DNA of 64,000 nt from JABMMZ01 sp964438995 (GCA_964438995.1 CAYTMQ010000004.1:1-64000); one strand, 5' to 3'. Positions 41,353-51,229 are shown, numbered from the stretch's first letter. The notes: a model not told the origin generated them from the letters alone. Made by a program: numbers and translations.

Positions 41353-41925
41353 TTAAGCTTCAGTATTTTCTTCTGGAGCTGAAGCTTCTTCGGTAGTATT
41401 TTCAACTACTTCATTAGCATTTTCTACTACTTCTTCAGTAGCTGTTTCAGCTTCAGCTTCTTCAACTACAGCATTTTTAGCAGCGATAGCAGCAGCTTTA
41501 GCTTCTTTAATTTTAGCTTCAGCTTTTAATTTTTCAGCTTGAACTTCAGCTTTAGTAGCAGCTAATTTGTCGCGTTTGTTTTGAACTTTAGATTCTTTTT
41601 CATTCATCCATTTTTCAAACTTAGCGTCTGCTTCTTCAGCGGTGAAAGCACCTTTGTTCACGCCGCCGTGTAAGTGATGCAACATCATTGCACCTTTGTA
41701 AGAAAGAATTGCTCTAACGGTATCTGTTGGAACAGCACCGTTATCTAACCATTTCACTGCTTTAGGAAGGTCGAGATTAATTGTTGCGGGGTTGGTGTTA
41801 GGGTTGTAATCACCAATTCTTTCAATAAATCTACCATCTCTCGGAGCACGTGAATCTGCAGCCACAATGTAGTAGTAGGCTCTTTGTTTGCGTCCATGAC
41901 GCTGTAATCTTAATTTAGTTGCCAT
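41353..41925 (-). CDS. rpsP: 30S ribosomal protein bS16 with long C-terminal tail
   Basis: The first about 85 residues are a normal bS16 (MATKLRLQRHGRKQRAYYYIVAADSRAPRDG; IGDYNPNTNPATINLD). The remaining about 105 residues are an Ala/Glu/Lys-rich tail, probably a helical then acidic disordered extension. Such tails occur in several Bacteroidota. It is the first gene of the operon with rimM and trmD. A consensus promoter lies at 41998-41970, and a leader hairpin at 41964-41941 may allow control. Confidence 0.96.
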   Translation of the reverse strand: MATKLRLQRHGRKQRAYYYIVAADSRAPRDGRFIERIGDYNPNTNPATINLDLPKAVKWLDNGAVPTDTVRAILSYKGAMMLHHLHGGVNKGAFTAEEADAKFEKWMNEKESKVQNKRDKLAATKAEVQAEKLKAEAKIKEAKAAAIAAKNAVVEEAEAETATEEVVENANEVVENTTEEASAPEENTEA

Positions 41926-41940
41926 AAAAATTTTAAACTA

Positions 41941-41964
41941 CCGCAAGGTCTCCTTGTCTTGCGG
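41941..41964 (-). promoter_or_regulatory. Leader hairpin of rpsP with AAGGAG in the loop
   Basis: On the transcript CCGCAAG pairs with CTTGCGG (7 bp) around the loop ACAAGGAGAC, 16 nt before the ATG. It is a candidate autoregulatory site for bS16 or a site that occludes an unusual Shine-Dalgarno-like sequence. Confidence 0.55.
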
Positions 41965-41969
41965 GGGTG

Positions 41970-41998
41970 CAAAGGTAATAAATTTATTTAAAAATCAA
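41970..41998 (-). promoter_or_regulatory. Promoter of the rpsP operon
   Basis: Minus-strand TTG (41998-41996), 18 nt, TACCTTTG (41977-41970) is an exact consensus match. Confidence 0.8.
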
Positions 41999-42277
41999 AA
42001 GGCAAAAAAGGATTTAGTGAATAGGATTCGGGATTTAGTGGGCTAACGCTTACCAAAATGCGTTATTTCAGTTTGTTTGCTGTAGGTAAAATTATCTATC
42101 TGTGAATGAAATCAATCGGTCTGGAGGATGTTTCAGACTCTAGCGAGGACTTCTGGAATTGTGAAAGGATGAGAGATTAAATTTTGAAACAATAAAAAAT
42201 TCAAATATAATTTTTATCAACACCACAAAAATGGGACACAAAAATCCCTAATTTTGCACACTTAAGAATCGACCGCA

Positions 42278-43387
42278 TTGGAAAATTTCATCGTATCAGC
42301 AAGGAAGTACAGACCCTCCGTTTTTGACGAAGTGGTCGGTCAGAGTCATGTGACTGATACTTTATTGAATGAAATTAACAACAACCATTTAGCTCAGTCT
42401 TTCTTATTTACCGGTCCGAGAGGTGTTGGTAAAACCACATGTGCGAGGATTCTTGCTAAAGTCATCAATCAAAGAGACAACGACGATCCTAATCAAGATT
42501 ATGCTTTTAATATTTTTGAGATGGATGCAGCGAGTAACAACTCAGTTGAGGACATTCGAAATTTAAATGAGCAAGTAAGGATTCCACCTCAGATTGGCAA
42601 TTACAAAGTATACATCATTGACGAGGTTCATATGTTATCTTCATCTGCATTCAATGCATTTTTGAAGACATTAGAAGAACCTCCTAAATATGCTATTTTC
42701 ATTTTAGCTACTACCGAAAAGCACAAAATCCTTCCTACTATATTATCAAGATGTCAGATCTTTAATTTCAAAAGAATTCAAGTGAAAGACATGGTAGAAC
42801 ATCTGCAAAAAATTGCGGTAAGAGAAAATATTCAGGCTGAGGAAGAAGCATTGAGGTTGATTGCTGAAAAAGCAGATGGAGGATTAAGAGATTGTTTGTC
42901 GATGTTCGACCAGATGGTGAGTTATTGCAATGGCAATATTACTTATCAAAAGGCAGTCGAAAATTTGAACATTCTCGATAGAGACTACTATTTTAAAATC
43001 ACAGATTCAATCATTGGTCAAAACATTGGAGAAGTACTTAATTATTTTGATGAGATTGTTAACAAGGGTTTTGATGGACAAACATTCTTAAATGGCTTAA
43101 GTGAGCATTTTAGAAATTTAATGGTGTGTAAAGATGCTTCTACAGTTAAATTACTAGATGTAGGTGAATCGCACAAAGCAAAATATGAAGTGCAATGCCA
43201 GCATACTGATTTATCGTTTTTATTAAATGCATTGAACATTAATAACCACTTTGAAATTGAGTACCGCAACAGTAAAAATCCTCGATTGCATGTCGAATTG
43301 GCATTGATGAAGTTGTGTCACATCAAGAGTTTGTTGAACAATGCTATTACATTAGATGAACTAAAAAAAAAAGTGACGACTATATAA
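42278..43387 (+). CDS. dnaX: DnaX gamma, short form (DNA polymerase III clamp-loader ATPase)
   Basis: This 369-residue product is a AAA+ clamp loader subunit with Walker A GPRGVGKTT (about residues 47-55), Walker B IIDEVHMLSS and sensor segment ATTEKHKILPTILSRCQIFNF. The four-Cys zinc module of E. coli DnaX is not evident, a common state in this phylum. The TTG start at 42278 matches the family N-terminus MENFIVSARKYRP. The frame ends at VTTI-stop right after an A10 tract (43363-43372), giving gamma, which lacks the C-terminal domains. Confidence 0.9.
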   Translation: MENFIVSARKYRPSVFDEVVGQSHVTDTLLNEINNNHLAQSFLFTGPRGVGKTTCARILAKVINQRDNDDPNQDYAFNIFEMDAASNNSVEDIRNLNEQVRIPPQIGNYKVYIIDEVHMLSSSAFNAFLKTLEEPPKYAIFILATTEKHKILPTILSRCQIFNFKRIQVKDMVEHLQKIAVRENIQAEEEALRLIAEKADGGLRDCLSMFDQMVSYCNGNITYQKAVENLNILDRDYYFKITDSIIGQNIGEVLNYFDEIVNKGFDGQTFLNGLSEHFRNLMVCKDASTVKLLDVGESHKAKYEVQCQHTDLSFLLNALNINNHFEIEYRNSKNPRLHVELALMKLCHIKSLLNNAITLDELKKKVTTI

Positions 43388-43989
43388 AGCGTCGTTCAGA
43401 AGAAAAACTCAAGAAAGTTGATCCGGTTCCAGTACACGGCATCAAAGAACCCAGCTTAGCAGACAAGAATTTCAAACTCCCTAAGATACCACAAAAGCAT
43501 GAGGTAAATGTACCTGCTGTTCAGTTGTCAATAGCTGAAATAATTGAGGAAACCGACCATATTATTCAAGCCAAGCAAGAACAAGAGCAAGAAGAGCAGC
43601 CAATCGTATTTGAGATTGATCCTAATACCATTGTTCCAGTTTTAACAGTAGATGAGTTAGCTTTAGCCAATGCTGAATTTGCTTTAAAGCAAAAAGTTTC
43701 TATTGCCCCATTAATCAAATTGGTTCAATTTACTTTGGAAGGGAAATTGGTCAACATCAAATTAACCAAACAGCAAGAGGAGTTAATTGGCGAAATAAAA
43801 ATCAGTTGGCAAGCCCATTTAAGACAATATTTCAAAGACAATGGAATAACTATACAAATTGTAATAGATGACCATACAGAAACCAAACGACAAGCGTATA
43901 CAGCATCAGAGCAATTCAAAGAGATGATGGATAGTAATGATACTTTTAGAACTTTGGTGAACACGTTCAAGCTTAAGTTAAAACAATAG
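42278..43989 (+). CDS. dnaX: DnaX tau, long form by -1 slippage at A10
   Basis: A -1 shift within A10 (43363-43372) continues the frame as SDDYIKRRSEEKLKKVD and runs open, without a stop, to 43989, giving about 570 residues. The tail matches the tau C-terminal region in form (SWQAHLRQYFKDNG...YTASEQFKEMMDSNDTFRTLVNTF). The ORF that seems to start at 43525 is just the end of this frame. Long A runs cause dnaX slippage in other bacteria, either on the ribosome or by RNA polymerase. A sequencing or assembly error in the homopolymer is the alternative. The next gene begins 2 nt after the tau stop. Confidence 0.75.
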
Positions 43990-43991
43990 AC

Positions 43992-45428
43992 ATGAAACAG
44001 GTCAAAGTTTTTCTATTATTCTTTGCTATAACCTGTATCAGTCATTTACCATTTTTAAATTTACCACCAGTTGGAGCGCATGTGTGGAGGCAATGCAACA
44101 CATTAGCCATCAGCAGAAATTTTGCAGGAGAAAGCATGGATATTCTTCATCCAAGAATTGACAGACGAAATGAGACTAATGGTGTAACTGGAGCAAATTT
44201 TCCATTATTTGAGTGGCAATTGGCTGTTTTTTACAAAGCCTTTGGCGACCATTATTGGGTTTCTAGAATGTATAGTGCATTGGTATTTACTTTTACCATG
44301 TTTGCATTTTATTTGTTGTTGTTGTCATTGAGAATTGATAAAAAACTGGCAATTTGGGGAGGGATTGGACTGTTGAGTATACCGCAATTTTATTACGACA
44401 GTATCAATGCAATGCCAGATATATATGCCTTGGGATTAAGCGTTTTATCGGCATATTACATTCAAAATTATAGGTTAGACAATCGTTTTATTTGGCTGAT
44501 TGTTTCTGCAATATTAGCCGCACTTGGCGGTATGATAAAATTCCAATTTCTAATCATACCCCTCTCCTTTTATGCGGTATTCGAATGGTCGAAATGGAAT
44601 ACAAAAAAGTCATTACTAGCACATTTCATTATTTCAGCATGTCCGGTGATTTTATGGTATCTCTATGCCATTGAACTCACTAAAACTAACAATCTTAAAG
44701 AATTTGGATTGTGGATTAAACCAATAACAGTGAAAGAAAAACTGCAAACAATTTTCAACAATATTGTTTCAGATATTCCAGAGATGTTGATTGGATATCC
44801 ATTGTTAGTATTTTTAATTTTCATCATCATAAAATACAAAAATCACATCAGATTTAAGTCTGATTTTAGTTATCTGATTGTGTTGTGGGTGCTAGGATTT
44901 GCCTGTTTTTACTATGTGGCGATTGAAAGAATGCAACATCACAGTTATTACTTTATGGTTTTGTTGCCCATATCGATATTAATTGTTGTTAAACTGGCCA
45001 ATAAAAATCATAATATCAGTAAATGGTTGCCAATGGTTGTCTTATTAAATTTTATGTGGGCTGGAGTAAGGATTATACCATCAAGATGGGTTGAAAACAA
45101 GTATCAAGTGCCACAAGAATTTATTGATGATAATCAATTAAGTCAGCTAAGAGGATGCATTCCAAGAGGCAGCAAGAGTTTAGTTGGTCCAGATAAATCG
45201 GGTTGCATTTATTTTTACTATTTGCAAACCAAAGGGTATTCATTTGAAGATTACAGAGAAATCAACAGTATGAAGGCTGAAGGGGCCTTTATGGATATCA
45301 TCAAACGTCATGGCGTTAGGTATATTATCAGCAATCAAGGAGAAGCATTTGAACAATTAATGCGAGTCCATTCAGAGTGGCAAGAAATAAAGGCTGTAGG
45401 GGCGTTTAAAATTTGGACACTCAGGTAG
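43992..45428 (+). CDS. Glycosyltransferase family 39-type membrane protein
   Basis: This 478-residue protein has about ten membrane segments. An N-terminal periplasmic-loop region (PPVGAHVWRQCNTLAISRNFAG...ILHPRID) resembles GT39/ArnT/PMT-like lipid-linked-sugar transferases, which use an acidic loop residue to transfer sugars to proteins or lipids. The acceptor is unknown; a link with envelope glycosylation is likely. It lies 2 nt after dnaX and 60 nt before gldA. Confidence 0.75.
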   Translation: MKQVKVFLLFFAITCISHLPFLNLPPVGAHVWRQCNTLAISRNFAGESMDILHPRIDRRNETNGVTGANFPLFEWQLAVFYKAFGDHYWVSRMYSALVFTFTMFAFYLLLLSLRIDKKLAIWGGIGLLSIPQFYYDSINAMPDIYALGLSVLSAYYIQNYRLDNRFIWLIVSAILAALGGMIKFQFLIIPLSFYAVFEWSKWNTKKSLLAHFIISACPVILWYLYAIELTKTNNLKEFGLWIKPITVKEKLQTIFNNIVSDIPEMLIGYPLLVFLIFIIIKYKNHIRFKSDFSYLIVLWVLGFACFYYVAIERMQHHSYYFMVLLPISILIVVKLANKNHNISKWLPMVVLLNFMWAGVRIIPSRWVENKYQVPQEFIDDNQLSQLRGCIPRGSKSLVGPDKSGCIYFYYLQTKGYSFEDYREINSMKAEGAFMDIIKRHGVRYIISNQGEAFEQLMRVHSEWQEIKAVGAFKIWTLR

Positions 45429-45488
45429 TAACTTTTGCAATAATTTACAATTATTGTCGTTAAATTCGCCAACCAATACAGAAGAACA

Positions 45489-46406
45489 GTGTCAATACGT
45501 GTTGAAAATCTAACCAAAACATACAAGAAGCAAAACGCTGTCGATGACATTAGCTTTGATATTAAAAGCGGTGAAATCGTCGGTTTTCTTGGTCCAAATG
45601 GTGCTGGTAAAACCACTACCATGAAAATATTAACGTGTTATATTCCTCCTACATCAGGAAAAGCATTTGTCAATGATTTAGATGTAGAGGAGCAATCTAT
45701 AGAAGTAAGGCAACAAATAGGATATTTACCAGAGCACAATCCATTGTACACGGATATGTATGTTAAGGAGTATTTGCAATTTGCGGCAACAGTTTATCAA
45801 GTAAAAAATGTGACTTCTAGAGTCAAAGAGATGATAGAATTGACAGGTTTACAGATAGAACAAAACAAAAAAATTGGTCAGCTTTCAAAAGGATACAGAC
45901 AAAGGGTTGGATTAGCAAGTGCAATGATTCACAACCCATCGGTATTGATATTAGATGAACCAACCAGTGGTTTAGATCCAAATCAAATAGTTGAAATTAG
46001 AAATTTGATCATCAATATTGGAAAAGAGAAAACGGTGTTGTTATCTACACATATAATGCAAGAGGTAGAGGCAATGTGTAACAGGGTGATGATTGTAAAC
46101 AAAGGTAAAATTGTGGCCAATGGGAAGCCATCAGAATTGAAACAGATATTTAGACAAGGGGTTACATTACAAGTTACATTTAATAAAGTATTAGATGAAA
46201 CATTGTTAAAAGCATTGACAAGTATTGGAACTGCTGTACTCAATCAAAATACCACTTATACCATTACATCAGAAAAAGAAGAAGAGCAATTGAAATCAGA
46301 GGTATTTAATTTTGCTGTTGCTCATCAAATGATATTAACCGAGATGAAAACTATTGAGCATTCATTAGAAGACATCTTTAAAAATGTAACGAAGACCAAT
46401 GTTTAG
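45489..46406 (+). CDS. gldA: Gliding motility ABC transporter ATP-binding protein GldA
   Basis: This 305-residue ABC ATPase has Walker A GPNGAGKTT (35-43), signature LSKGYRQRVGLASAM, Walker B VLILDEPTSGLDP and the H-loop STHIMQEVE. It forms a transporter with GldF and GldG that is required for gliding in flavobacteria, substrate unknown. The start is GTG at 45489. gldF overlaps its end by 8 nt. Confidence 0.92.
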   Translation: MSIRVENLTKTYKKQNAVDDISFDIKSGEIVGFLGPNGAGKTTTMKILTCYIPPTSGKAFVNDLDVEEQSIEVRQQIGYLPEHNPLYTDMYVKEYLQFAATVYQVKNVTSRVKEMIELTGLQIEQNKKIGQLSKGYRQRVGLASAMIHNPSVLILDEPTSGLDPNQIVEIRNLIINIGKEKTVLLSTHIMQEVEAMCNRVMIVNKGKIVANGKPSELKQIFRQGVTLQVTFNKVLDETLLKALTSIGTAVLNQNTTYTITSEKEEEQLKSEVFNFAVAHQMILTEMKTIEHSLEDIFKNVTKTNV

Positions 46407-47127
46407 TATATTAAGAAAAGAGATAAGAAGTTTTCTAAGTTCGTTGATTGCAATCATTGTAATCGTCGTATTTTTAATTGCCAATGGCCTATTTTTATGG
46501 GTATTTAAAGAAACCAATATTTTAGATTCTGGTTATGCCAACATTGATCCTTTGTTTGAGTTAGCGCCCATTATTTTTATTTTTCTAATCTCAGCAATTA
46601 CAATGAGGTCGTTTAGCGAAGAGAAGAAGAATGGTACTTTTGAGACGTTGACGACAAAGCCTGTAACCGATATTTCAATCATATTGGGCAAATATTTTGC
46701 TGGTTTAATCATTGTTATTTTTTCAATACTTCCTACATTAATATACTACTACACCATCAACGAATTATCATATCCCAAAGGCAATATAGATACTGGTGCA
46801 ATGTGGGGTAGCTATTTGGGGTTAGTGATGTTAAGTGCAGGTTATGTATCAATAGGTTTGTTTTCGAGTGTTATTACAGACAATCAAATCGTTTCTTTCA
46901 TTGTAAGCATGTTTTTGTGTTTCTTTTTTTATTCAGTATTCGATTATTTAAATTCATTTGAAATGTTCAAAAACACTGAATTTTTCATAGAATGGTTTGG
47001 CATCAATTACCATTACAGAAATATTAGTAGAGGTATTGTAGATACAAGAGACATCATCTATTTCTTAAGTCTAATAGTATTATTTATTTGGTTGACTAAA
47101 ATTATTTTTAACAGTAGAAAATGGTAA
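46399..47127 (+). CDS. gldF: GldF, ABC transporter permease
   Basis: This 242-residue permease has six hydrophobic segments and RSFSEEKKNGTFETLTTKPV after TM2, typical of GldF/ABC-2 permeases. It partners GldA and GldG. It overlaps both neighbours by a few bases, which indicates translational coupling. Confidence 0.92.
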   Translation: MFSILRKEIRSFLSSLIAIIVIVVFLIANGLFLWVFKETNILDSGYANIDPLFELAPIIFIFLISAITMRSFSEEKKNGTFETLTTKPVTDISIILGKYFAGLIIVIFSILPTLIYYYTINELSYPKGNIDTGAMWGSYLGLVMLSAGYVSIGLFSSVITDNQIVSFIVSMFLCFFFYSVFDYLNSFEMFKNTEFFIEWFGINYHYRNISRGIVDTRDIIYFLSLIVLFIWLTKIIFNSRKW

Positions 47128-48944
47128 AAGCGAAGCAACATAAGAGAGGATATAGACAGCAATCGTTAATAGAATTGACCTTGTTGGTTATTGTAATTGT
47201 GATTGCAAATATTTTATCATCTCAATATTACAAGAAGTTTGATTTAACAAAAGAGAAGCGATTTACACTTTCGAGTACAACTGAAGCATTGGTCAAAAGA
47301 GTTGACGATAGAATGTTTTTCAGGGTGTATTTAGAAGGAGATAATTTATCGTCAAAATTCAAGAGATTAAGAACAGCTACATTAGACATGTTGATGGAGT
47401 TGAGAGAGATGAGTGGCAACAAAATTGATTTTGAATTTGTAGATGTTTTTAAAGATAAAGACGATAAAGAGAAAGCTGAGATCATCAAACAATTGAGTCA
47501 GAAAGGTGTCATGTATTACAATGACATGGAATTAGAGACCAATCAGCAAAAGCGCAATTTGATATTACCATCAGCAGAGGTGACATATGGTGCAAACAAA
47601 GAGTATGTTGTCAATTTATTGAACACAGAAATGGGTCGAGCTGAGGAAACAGCAATTAATAAATCCATCGAAGATTTAGAATACAACATTGCTAACACTA
47701 TAAGAAAATGTGTTAACAAGACCCCTAAAAAACTAGCATTTCTCCATGGACATGGCGAACCAGATGCTGCCAGAATGGATGAATTGTTGGCATCGTTAAG
47801 TGAAAATTACAGCATAGACAGGGTGTTCTTTAATCTTGGAGATGTGAACTATTTGAGGCAGTTTACGTATTTAGCTGACCAGTATAAGAATTTTGACACT
47901 TTGGGTAAAATGATTGTATTGAAGTCGCTGGATATGTTAAAAGCTTATGACGGTGTTGTGATAGTAAAACCTACTGAGCCATTGCAAGATGATGAAGCAT
48001 TTATATTGGATCAGTACATCATGCATGGAGGCAAGACCATATTTATGGTTGATGCAATAATGGCCGATCATGACAGTATGAGAACAAGAAGCAAAGCGTA
48101 TTTTCCTGATTACAACAACGAAAATTTAAGGTCGTTGTTATTTAATTATGGCGTGCGATTGAATTCTAATTTGTTACAAGATTTGAGGTGTAACGACATT
48201 GTATTAAGTGACCCTACCCGACCAGGTAAAATGGTGCCATTTGCTTGGGTATATTATCCTTTGCATGTTTTTAAAGACAACAAACATCCGATAGTAAAGA
48301 ACCTTGAGGCTGTATGGATGAGGTATGCTGGTTCATTGAAACCGATAACAAGAAAAGGCCTTAATGTCACAAATTTGTTGATTAGCAGTGATAAAACCAA
48401 AACACAAGATGCTCCAGCTTTTGTAGATTTGAGTATTGTAGCCAATAACTTTGATCCTAACTATAGAAGTACATTTAAATCTGGTACACAAGTTACAGGT
48501 GTTTTATTAGAGGGCGAGTTCAAGTCATTTTACCGTCGACCAGACAAGGCGTACAATTATCCAGTAAAAGAAGAGATTAAAAACAATAGTATGATTGTTA
48601 TTTCTGATGGTGACATTGGATTAAACGATGTAAGAAGAAGCACAGGTGAGGTTTTTCCGTTAGGATACGATAGAGAAACAAGACGTAATTTTGCCAATAA
48701 AAAATTCTTATTAAACTGTTTTGATTACATGTTTGATGAGAGTGGATTGATTGATATAAGAACCAAGGAAATCGGATTGAGATTATTGGATAAAGCCAGA
48801 ATCAACACACCAGCTCAAGAAGGTGAATTCATGAATGAAAAAACATATTGGCAGATTATCAATACAGTAGTTCCAGTTTTGGCTGTTATATTGTTCGGTT
48901 TGTTCAATATGATGTACAGAAGATGGAAATATACCAAAGCCTAG
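47121..48944 (+). CDS. gldG: GldG, gliding-associated ABC transporter substrate-binding protein
   Basis: This 607-residue protein has an N-terminal membrane anchor (SLIELTLLVIVIVIANILSSQYYKKFDLTKEKRFTLS), a large extracytoplasmic domain with KLAFLHGHGEPDA and YDGVVIVKPTEPL, and a C-terminal membrane segment (NTVVPVLAVILFGLFNMMYRR). This is the GldG architecture (DUF4350/ABC_transp_aux). It completes the gldAFG unit. Confidence 0.92.
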   Translation: MVKAKQHKRGYRQQSLIELTLLVIVIVIANILSSQYYKKFDLTKEKRFTLSSTTEALVKRVDDRMFFRVYLEGDNLSSKFKRLRTATLDMLMELREMSGNKIDFEFVDVFKDKDDKEKAEIIKQLSQKGVMYYNDMELETNQQKRNLILPSAEVTYGANKEYVVNLLNTEMGRAEETAINKSIEDLEYNIANTIRKCVNKTPKKLAFLHGHGEPDAARMDELLASLSENYSIDRVFFNLGDVNYLRQFTYLADQYKNFDTLGKMIVLKSLDMLKAYDGVVIVKPTEPLQDDEAFILDQYIMHGGKTIFMVDAIMADHDSMRTRSKAYFPDYNNENLRSLLFNYGVRLNSNLLQDLRCNDIVLSDPTRPGKMVPFAWVYYPLHVFKDNKHPIVKNLEAVWMRYAGSLKPITRKGLNVTNLLISSDKTKTQDAPAFVDLSIVANNFDPNYRSTFKSGTQVTGVLLEGEFKSFYRRPDKAYNYPVKEEIKNNSMIVISDGDIGLNDVRRSTGEVFPLGYDRETRRNFANKKFLLNCFDYMFDESGLIDIRTKEIGLRLLDKARINTPAQEGEFMNEKTYWQIINTVVPVLAVILFGLFNMMYRRWKYTKA

Positions 48945-49066
48945 TACTGTACACTTTATTTATCACATTTTAATGTTTATTGAACAAGTAAATATTTAAG
49001 AATTCATCAATTTAAGTTACGTTTGCATTTTATTTTCAAATTTTGACAACACAAGAAGACAAATCG

Positions 49067-50254
49067 ATGATTGCCGACAGGCTAAATCGCATCTCCGAGT
49101 CTGAAACCATTGCAATGGCAAAATTAGGCCGAGCATTAAAAGCAGAGGGCAAAGACATTATCAGTCTCAGTTTTGGAGAACCAGACTTTTTTACCCCCGA
49201 CCATATTAAGCAGGCAGCAATAGAAGCCATCAATACCAATTTTACGTTTTACACGCCTGTAGCTGGTATTCCAGATTTAAAAGAGGCAATCAAAGTAAAA
49301 TTTGAAAGAGACAATGGTTTGCAATACGATACCGACCAAATAGTAGTGAGTACTGGCGCCAAGAATTCTATTATGAATGCTGTATTGGCTTTAGTGAATC
49401 CTGGAGACGAAGTAATCATACCAAAACCATTTTGGGTAAGTTATGCTGATATGGTGCATTTAGCAGAGGGAAAAACCGTGTATCTAGAAACACATGTTGA
49501 TTCAAACTACAAAATAACTCCTCAGCAATTGGAATCAGCGATAACAGACAAAACCAAATTGTTTATGTTTAGCAGTCCAAATAATCCAAGTGGCATGATA
49601 TACAGTCACGATGAGTTAAAGGCACTGGCTGAAGTTTTTGAAAGACATCCTCACATTTACATCATAAGTGACGAAATTTACGAGCATATCAATTTTGTAG
49701 GAAAGCACACCAGCATAGCAACGTTTGGTACCTTAGCAAACAGAACAGTAACAGTTAATGGTGTTTCAAAAGCATATTCGATGACTGGATGGAGAATTGG
49801 CTATATCGGAGCACCAAAAGAAATTGCATATGCATGCGAAAAACTACAAAGTCAGTTTACCAGTGGCACCAATGCTATTGCACAAAAAGCTACAATAGCA
49901 GCGTTATTAGGAGATATGAATCCAACGTATCAAATGAGAGATGCATTTGAAAAGAGAAGAGATTTGTGTTATGGTATATTGAAAGAAATACCAAACATGA
50001 AATTGGGATTACCAGATGGAGCATTTTATTTGTTCCCAGACATCAGTGCGTATTTTGGTAAATCGTATAATGGCCATACCATTAAGAATTCTCAAGATTT
50101 GTGTATGTATTTATTGCATGAAGTTTATGTAGTAACTGTTGCGGGTTCGGCATTTGGTAATGATAATTGTATGAGGTTCTCTTATGCTACAAGCGAAGAG
50201 AATTTGACAAAAGCAATGAATAGAATTAAAGAAGCATTAGAAAAATTGCAGTAA
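49067..50254 (+). CDS. PLP-dependent aspartate-type aminotransferase
   Basis: This fold-type I aminotransferase of about 395 residues belongs to the aspartate aminotransferase I-gamma group. It has SFGEPDFFTPDHI, SSPNNPSGMIYS, SDEIYEHI and the PLP lysine in VNGVSKAYSMTGWRIGY; the carboxylate Arg lies in NCMRFSYA. Substrate preference (Asp or other amino acids) is not decided by sequence. I chose ATG 49067 because the family starts here (MIADRLNRISESET); the TTG at 49043 is possible. A -7 box TACGTTTG lies at 49018-49025. Confidence 0.92.
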   Translation: MIADRLNRISESETIAMAKLGRALKAEGKDIISLSFGEPDFFTPDHIKQAAIEAINTNFTFYTPVAGIPDLKEAIKVKFERDNGLQYDTDQIVVSTGAKNSIMNAVLALVNPGDEVIIPKPFWVSYADMVHLAEGKTVYLETHVDSNYKITPQQLESAITDKTKLFMFSSPNNPSGMIYSHDELKALAEVFERHPHIYIISDEIYEHINFVGKHTSIATFGTLANRTVTVNGVSKAYSMTGWRIGYIGAPKEIAYACEKLQSQFTSGTNAIAQKATIAALLGDMNPTYQMRDAFEKRRDLCYGILKEIPNMKLGLPDGAFYLFPDISAYFGKSYNGHTIKNSQDLCMYLLHEVYVVTVAGSAFGNDNCMRFSYATSEENLTKAMNRIKEALEKLQ

Positions 50255-50255
50255 C

Positions 50256-51224
50256 ATGATTGAGGCGTTTAAGAATAAGAAAGTATTAATTGTTGGTGAT
50301 GTGATGATAGATGCCTACATCATTGGAAAGACAGATAGACTATCTCCAGAAGCGCCCGTTCCGGTTGTGAACATCGAACGTTATGAAAACAGACTAGGCG
50401 GCGCAGCAAATGTGGCTTTAAACGTTACAGCACTAGGAGCTAAACCAATATTGTGTTCTGTTATAGGAGAAGACAAAGAAGGCAAAGATTACATCAAATT
50501 GATGGGTCAAAATAAACTTGAAACAACTGGAATTATAGCCTCTAAAGGCAGAAAGACTACAACTAAAACAAGAATATTAGGCAACAACCATCAATTGTTG
50601 AGAATGGATAACGAAGTAACGCACGACTTATCCAAATCTGAAAACAAGCAGTTGGTTTCTGTATTTAAAAAATTGGTGAAACAATGTGATGTTGTGATAC
50701 TAGAAGATTACAACAAGGGGGTTTTAAACCAAGACAATATTCCTCAATTAATTGAGATTGCTAAATCAGCAGGTAAACCTATTACGGTTGATCCAAAGCA
50801 CAAGAATTTTTTAAGTTATAAAGGTGTTACCTTGTTCAAGCCAAATTTAAAAGAAATTAAAGAAGGGATTAACAGCGACAAAAACTTAAGGTTAAAAGAC
50901 AATTTGGTTTCAGCGGTTATTGAATTGCATAAGACATTAAACAACGACATGACCATGGTAACCTTAAGTGAAGATGGCGTCATGATAACCGATCACAAAG
51001 ATTTTGAATTCATTCCGGCACACTTCAGAAACATTTCTGATGTAAGTGGAGCTGGAGATACTGTCATCAGTGTTGCGTCATTGTGTTTAGCATGTGGTTA
51101 TGACATGACCATTACAGCAGAATTGTCTAATTTAGCAGGTGGATTGGTATGTGAGGAAACTGGAGTAGTGCCAATCAATATAGAAAAACTAAAAAAAGAA
51201 TCTGAGTACTTAATAAGTGAATAA
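50256..51224 (+). CDS. Heptose-7-phosphate kinase-type PfkB sugar kinase
   Basis: This 322-residue ribokinase/PfkB-family enzyme is most like the kinase half of HldE/RfaE (D-glycero-beta-D-manno-heptose 7-phosphate kinase). It has GDVMIDAYIIGKTDRLSPEAPVPVV (14-38), NRLGGAANVALNV (47-59), ILEDYNKGVL and the catalytic SGAGDTV. The adenylyltransferase half is absent, so another protein would finish ADP-heptose synthesis for LPS. The gene lies 1 nt after the aminotransferase gene. Confidence 0.88.
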   Translation: MIEAFKNKKVLIVGDVMIDAYIIGKTDRLSPEAPVPVVNIERYENRLGGAANVALNVTALGAKPILCSVIGEDKEGKDYIKLMGQNKLETTGIIASKGRKTTTKTRILGNNHQLLRMDNEVTHDLSKSENKQLVSVFKKLVKQCDVVILEDYNKGVLNQDNIPQLIEIAKSAGKPITVDPKHKNFLSYKGVTLFKPNLKEIKEGINSDKNLRLKDNLVSAVIELHKTLNNDMTMVTLSEDGVMITDHKDFEFIPAHFRNISDVSGAGDTVISVASLCLACGYDMTITAELSNLAGGLVCEETGVVPINIEKLKKESEYLISE

Positions 51225-51229
51225 GTAAA

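Larger units (their letters stand above)
41926..42277. other. Divergent rpsP/dnaX intergenic region
   Basis: It holds the rpsP leader hairpin and promoter (41941-41998) and a possible dnaX -7 box TAATTTTG at 42249-42256. The segment of about 42010-42190 in between is less AT-rich than other gaps and contains a weak GTCTG/CAGAC hairpin at about 42118-42137. I see no gene there. Confidence 0.5.

Noticed and set aside
43525..43989. A separate 154-aa gene after dnaX
   Set aside because: Its TTG start is arbitrary; the frame is continuous upstream to the A10 tract and encodes the tau C-terminus, so it belongs to dnaX.
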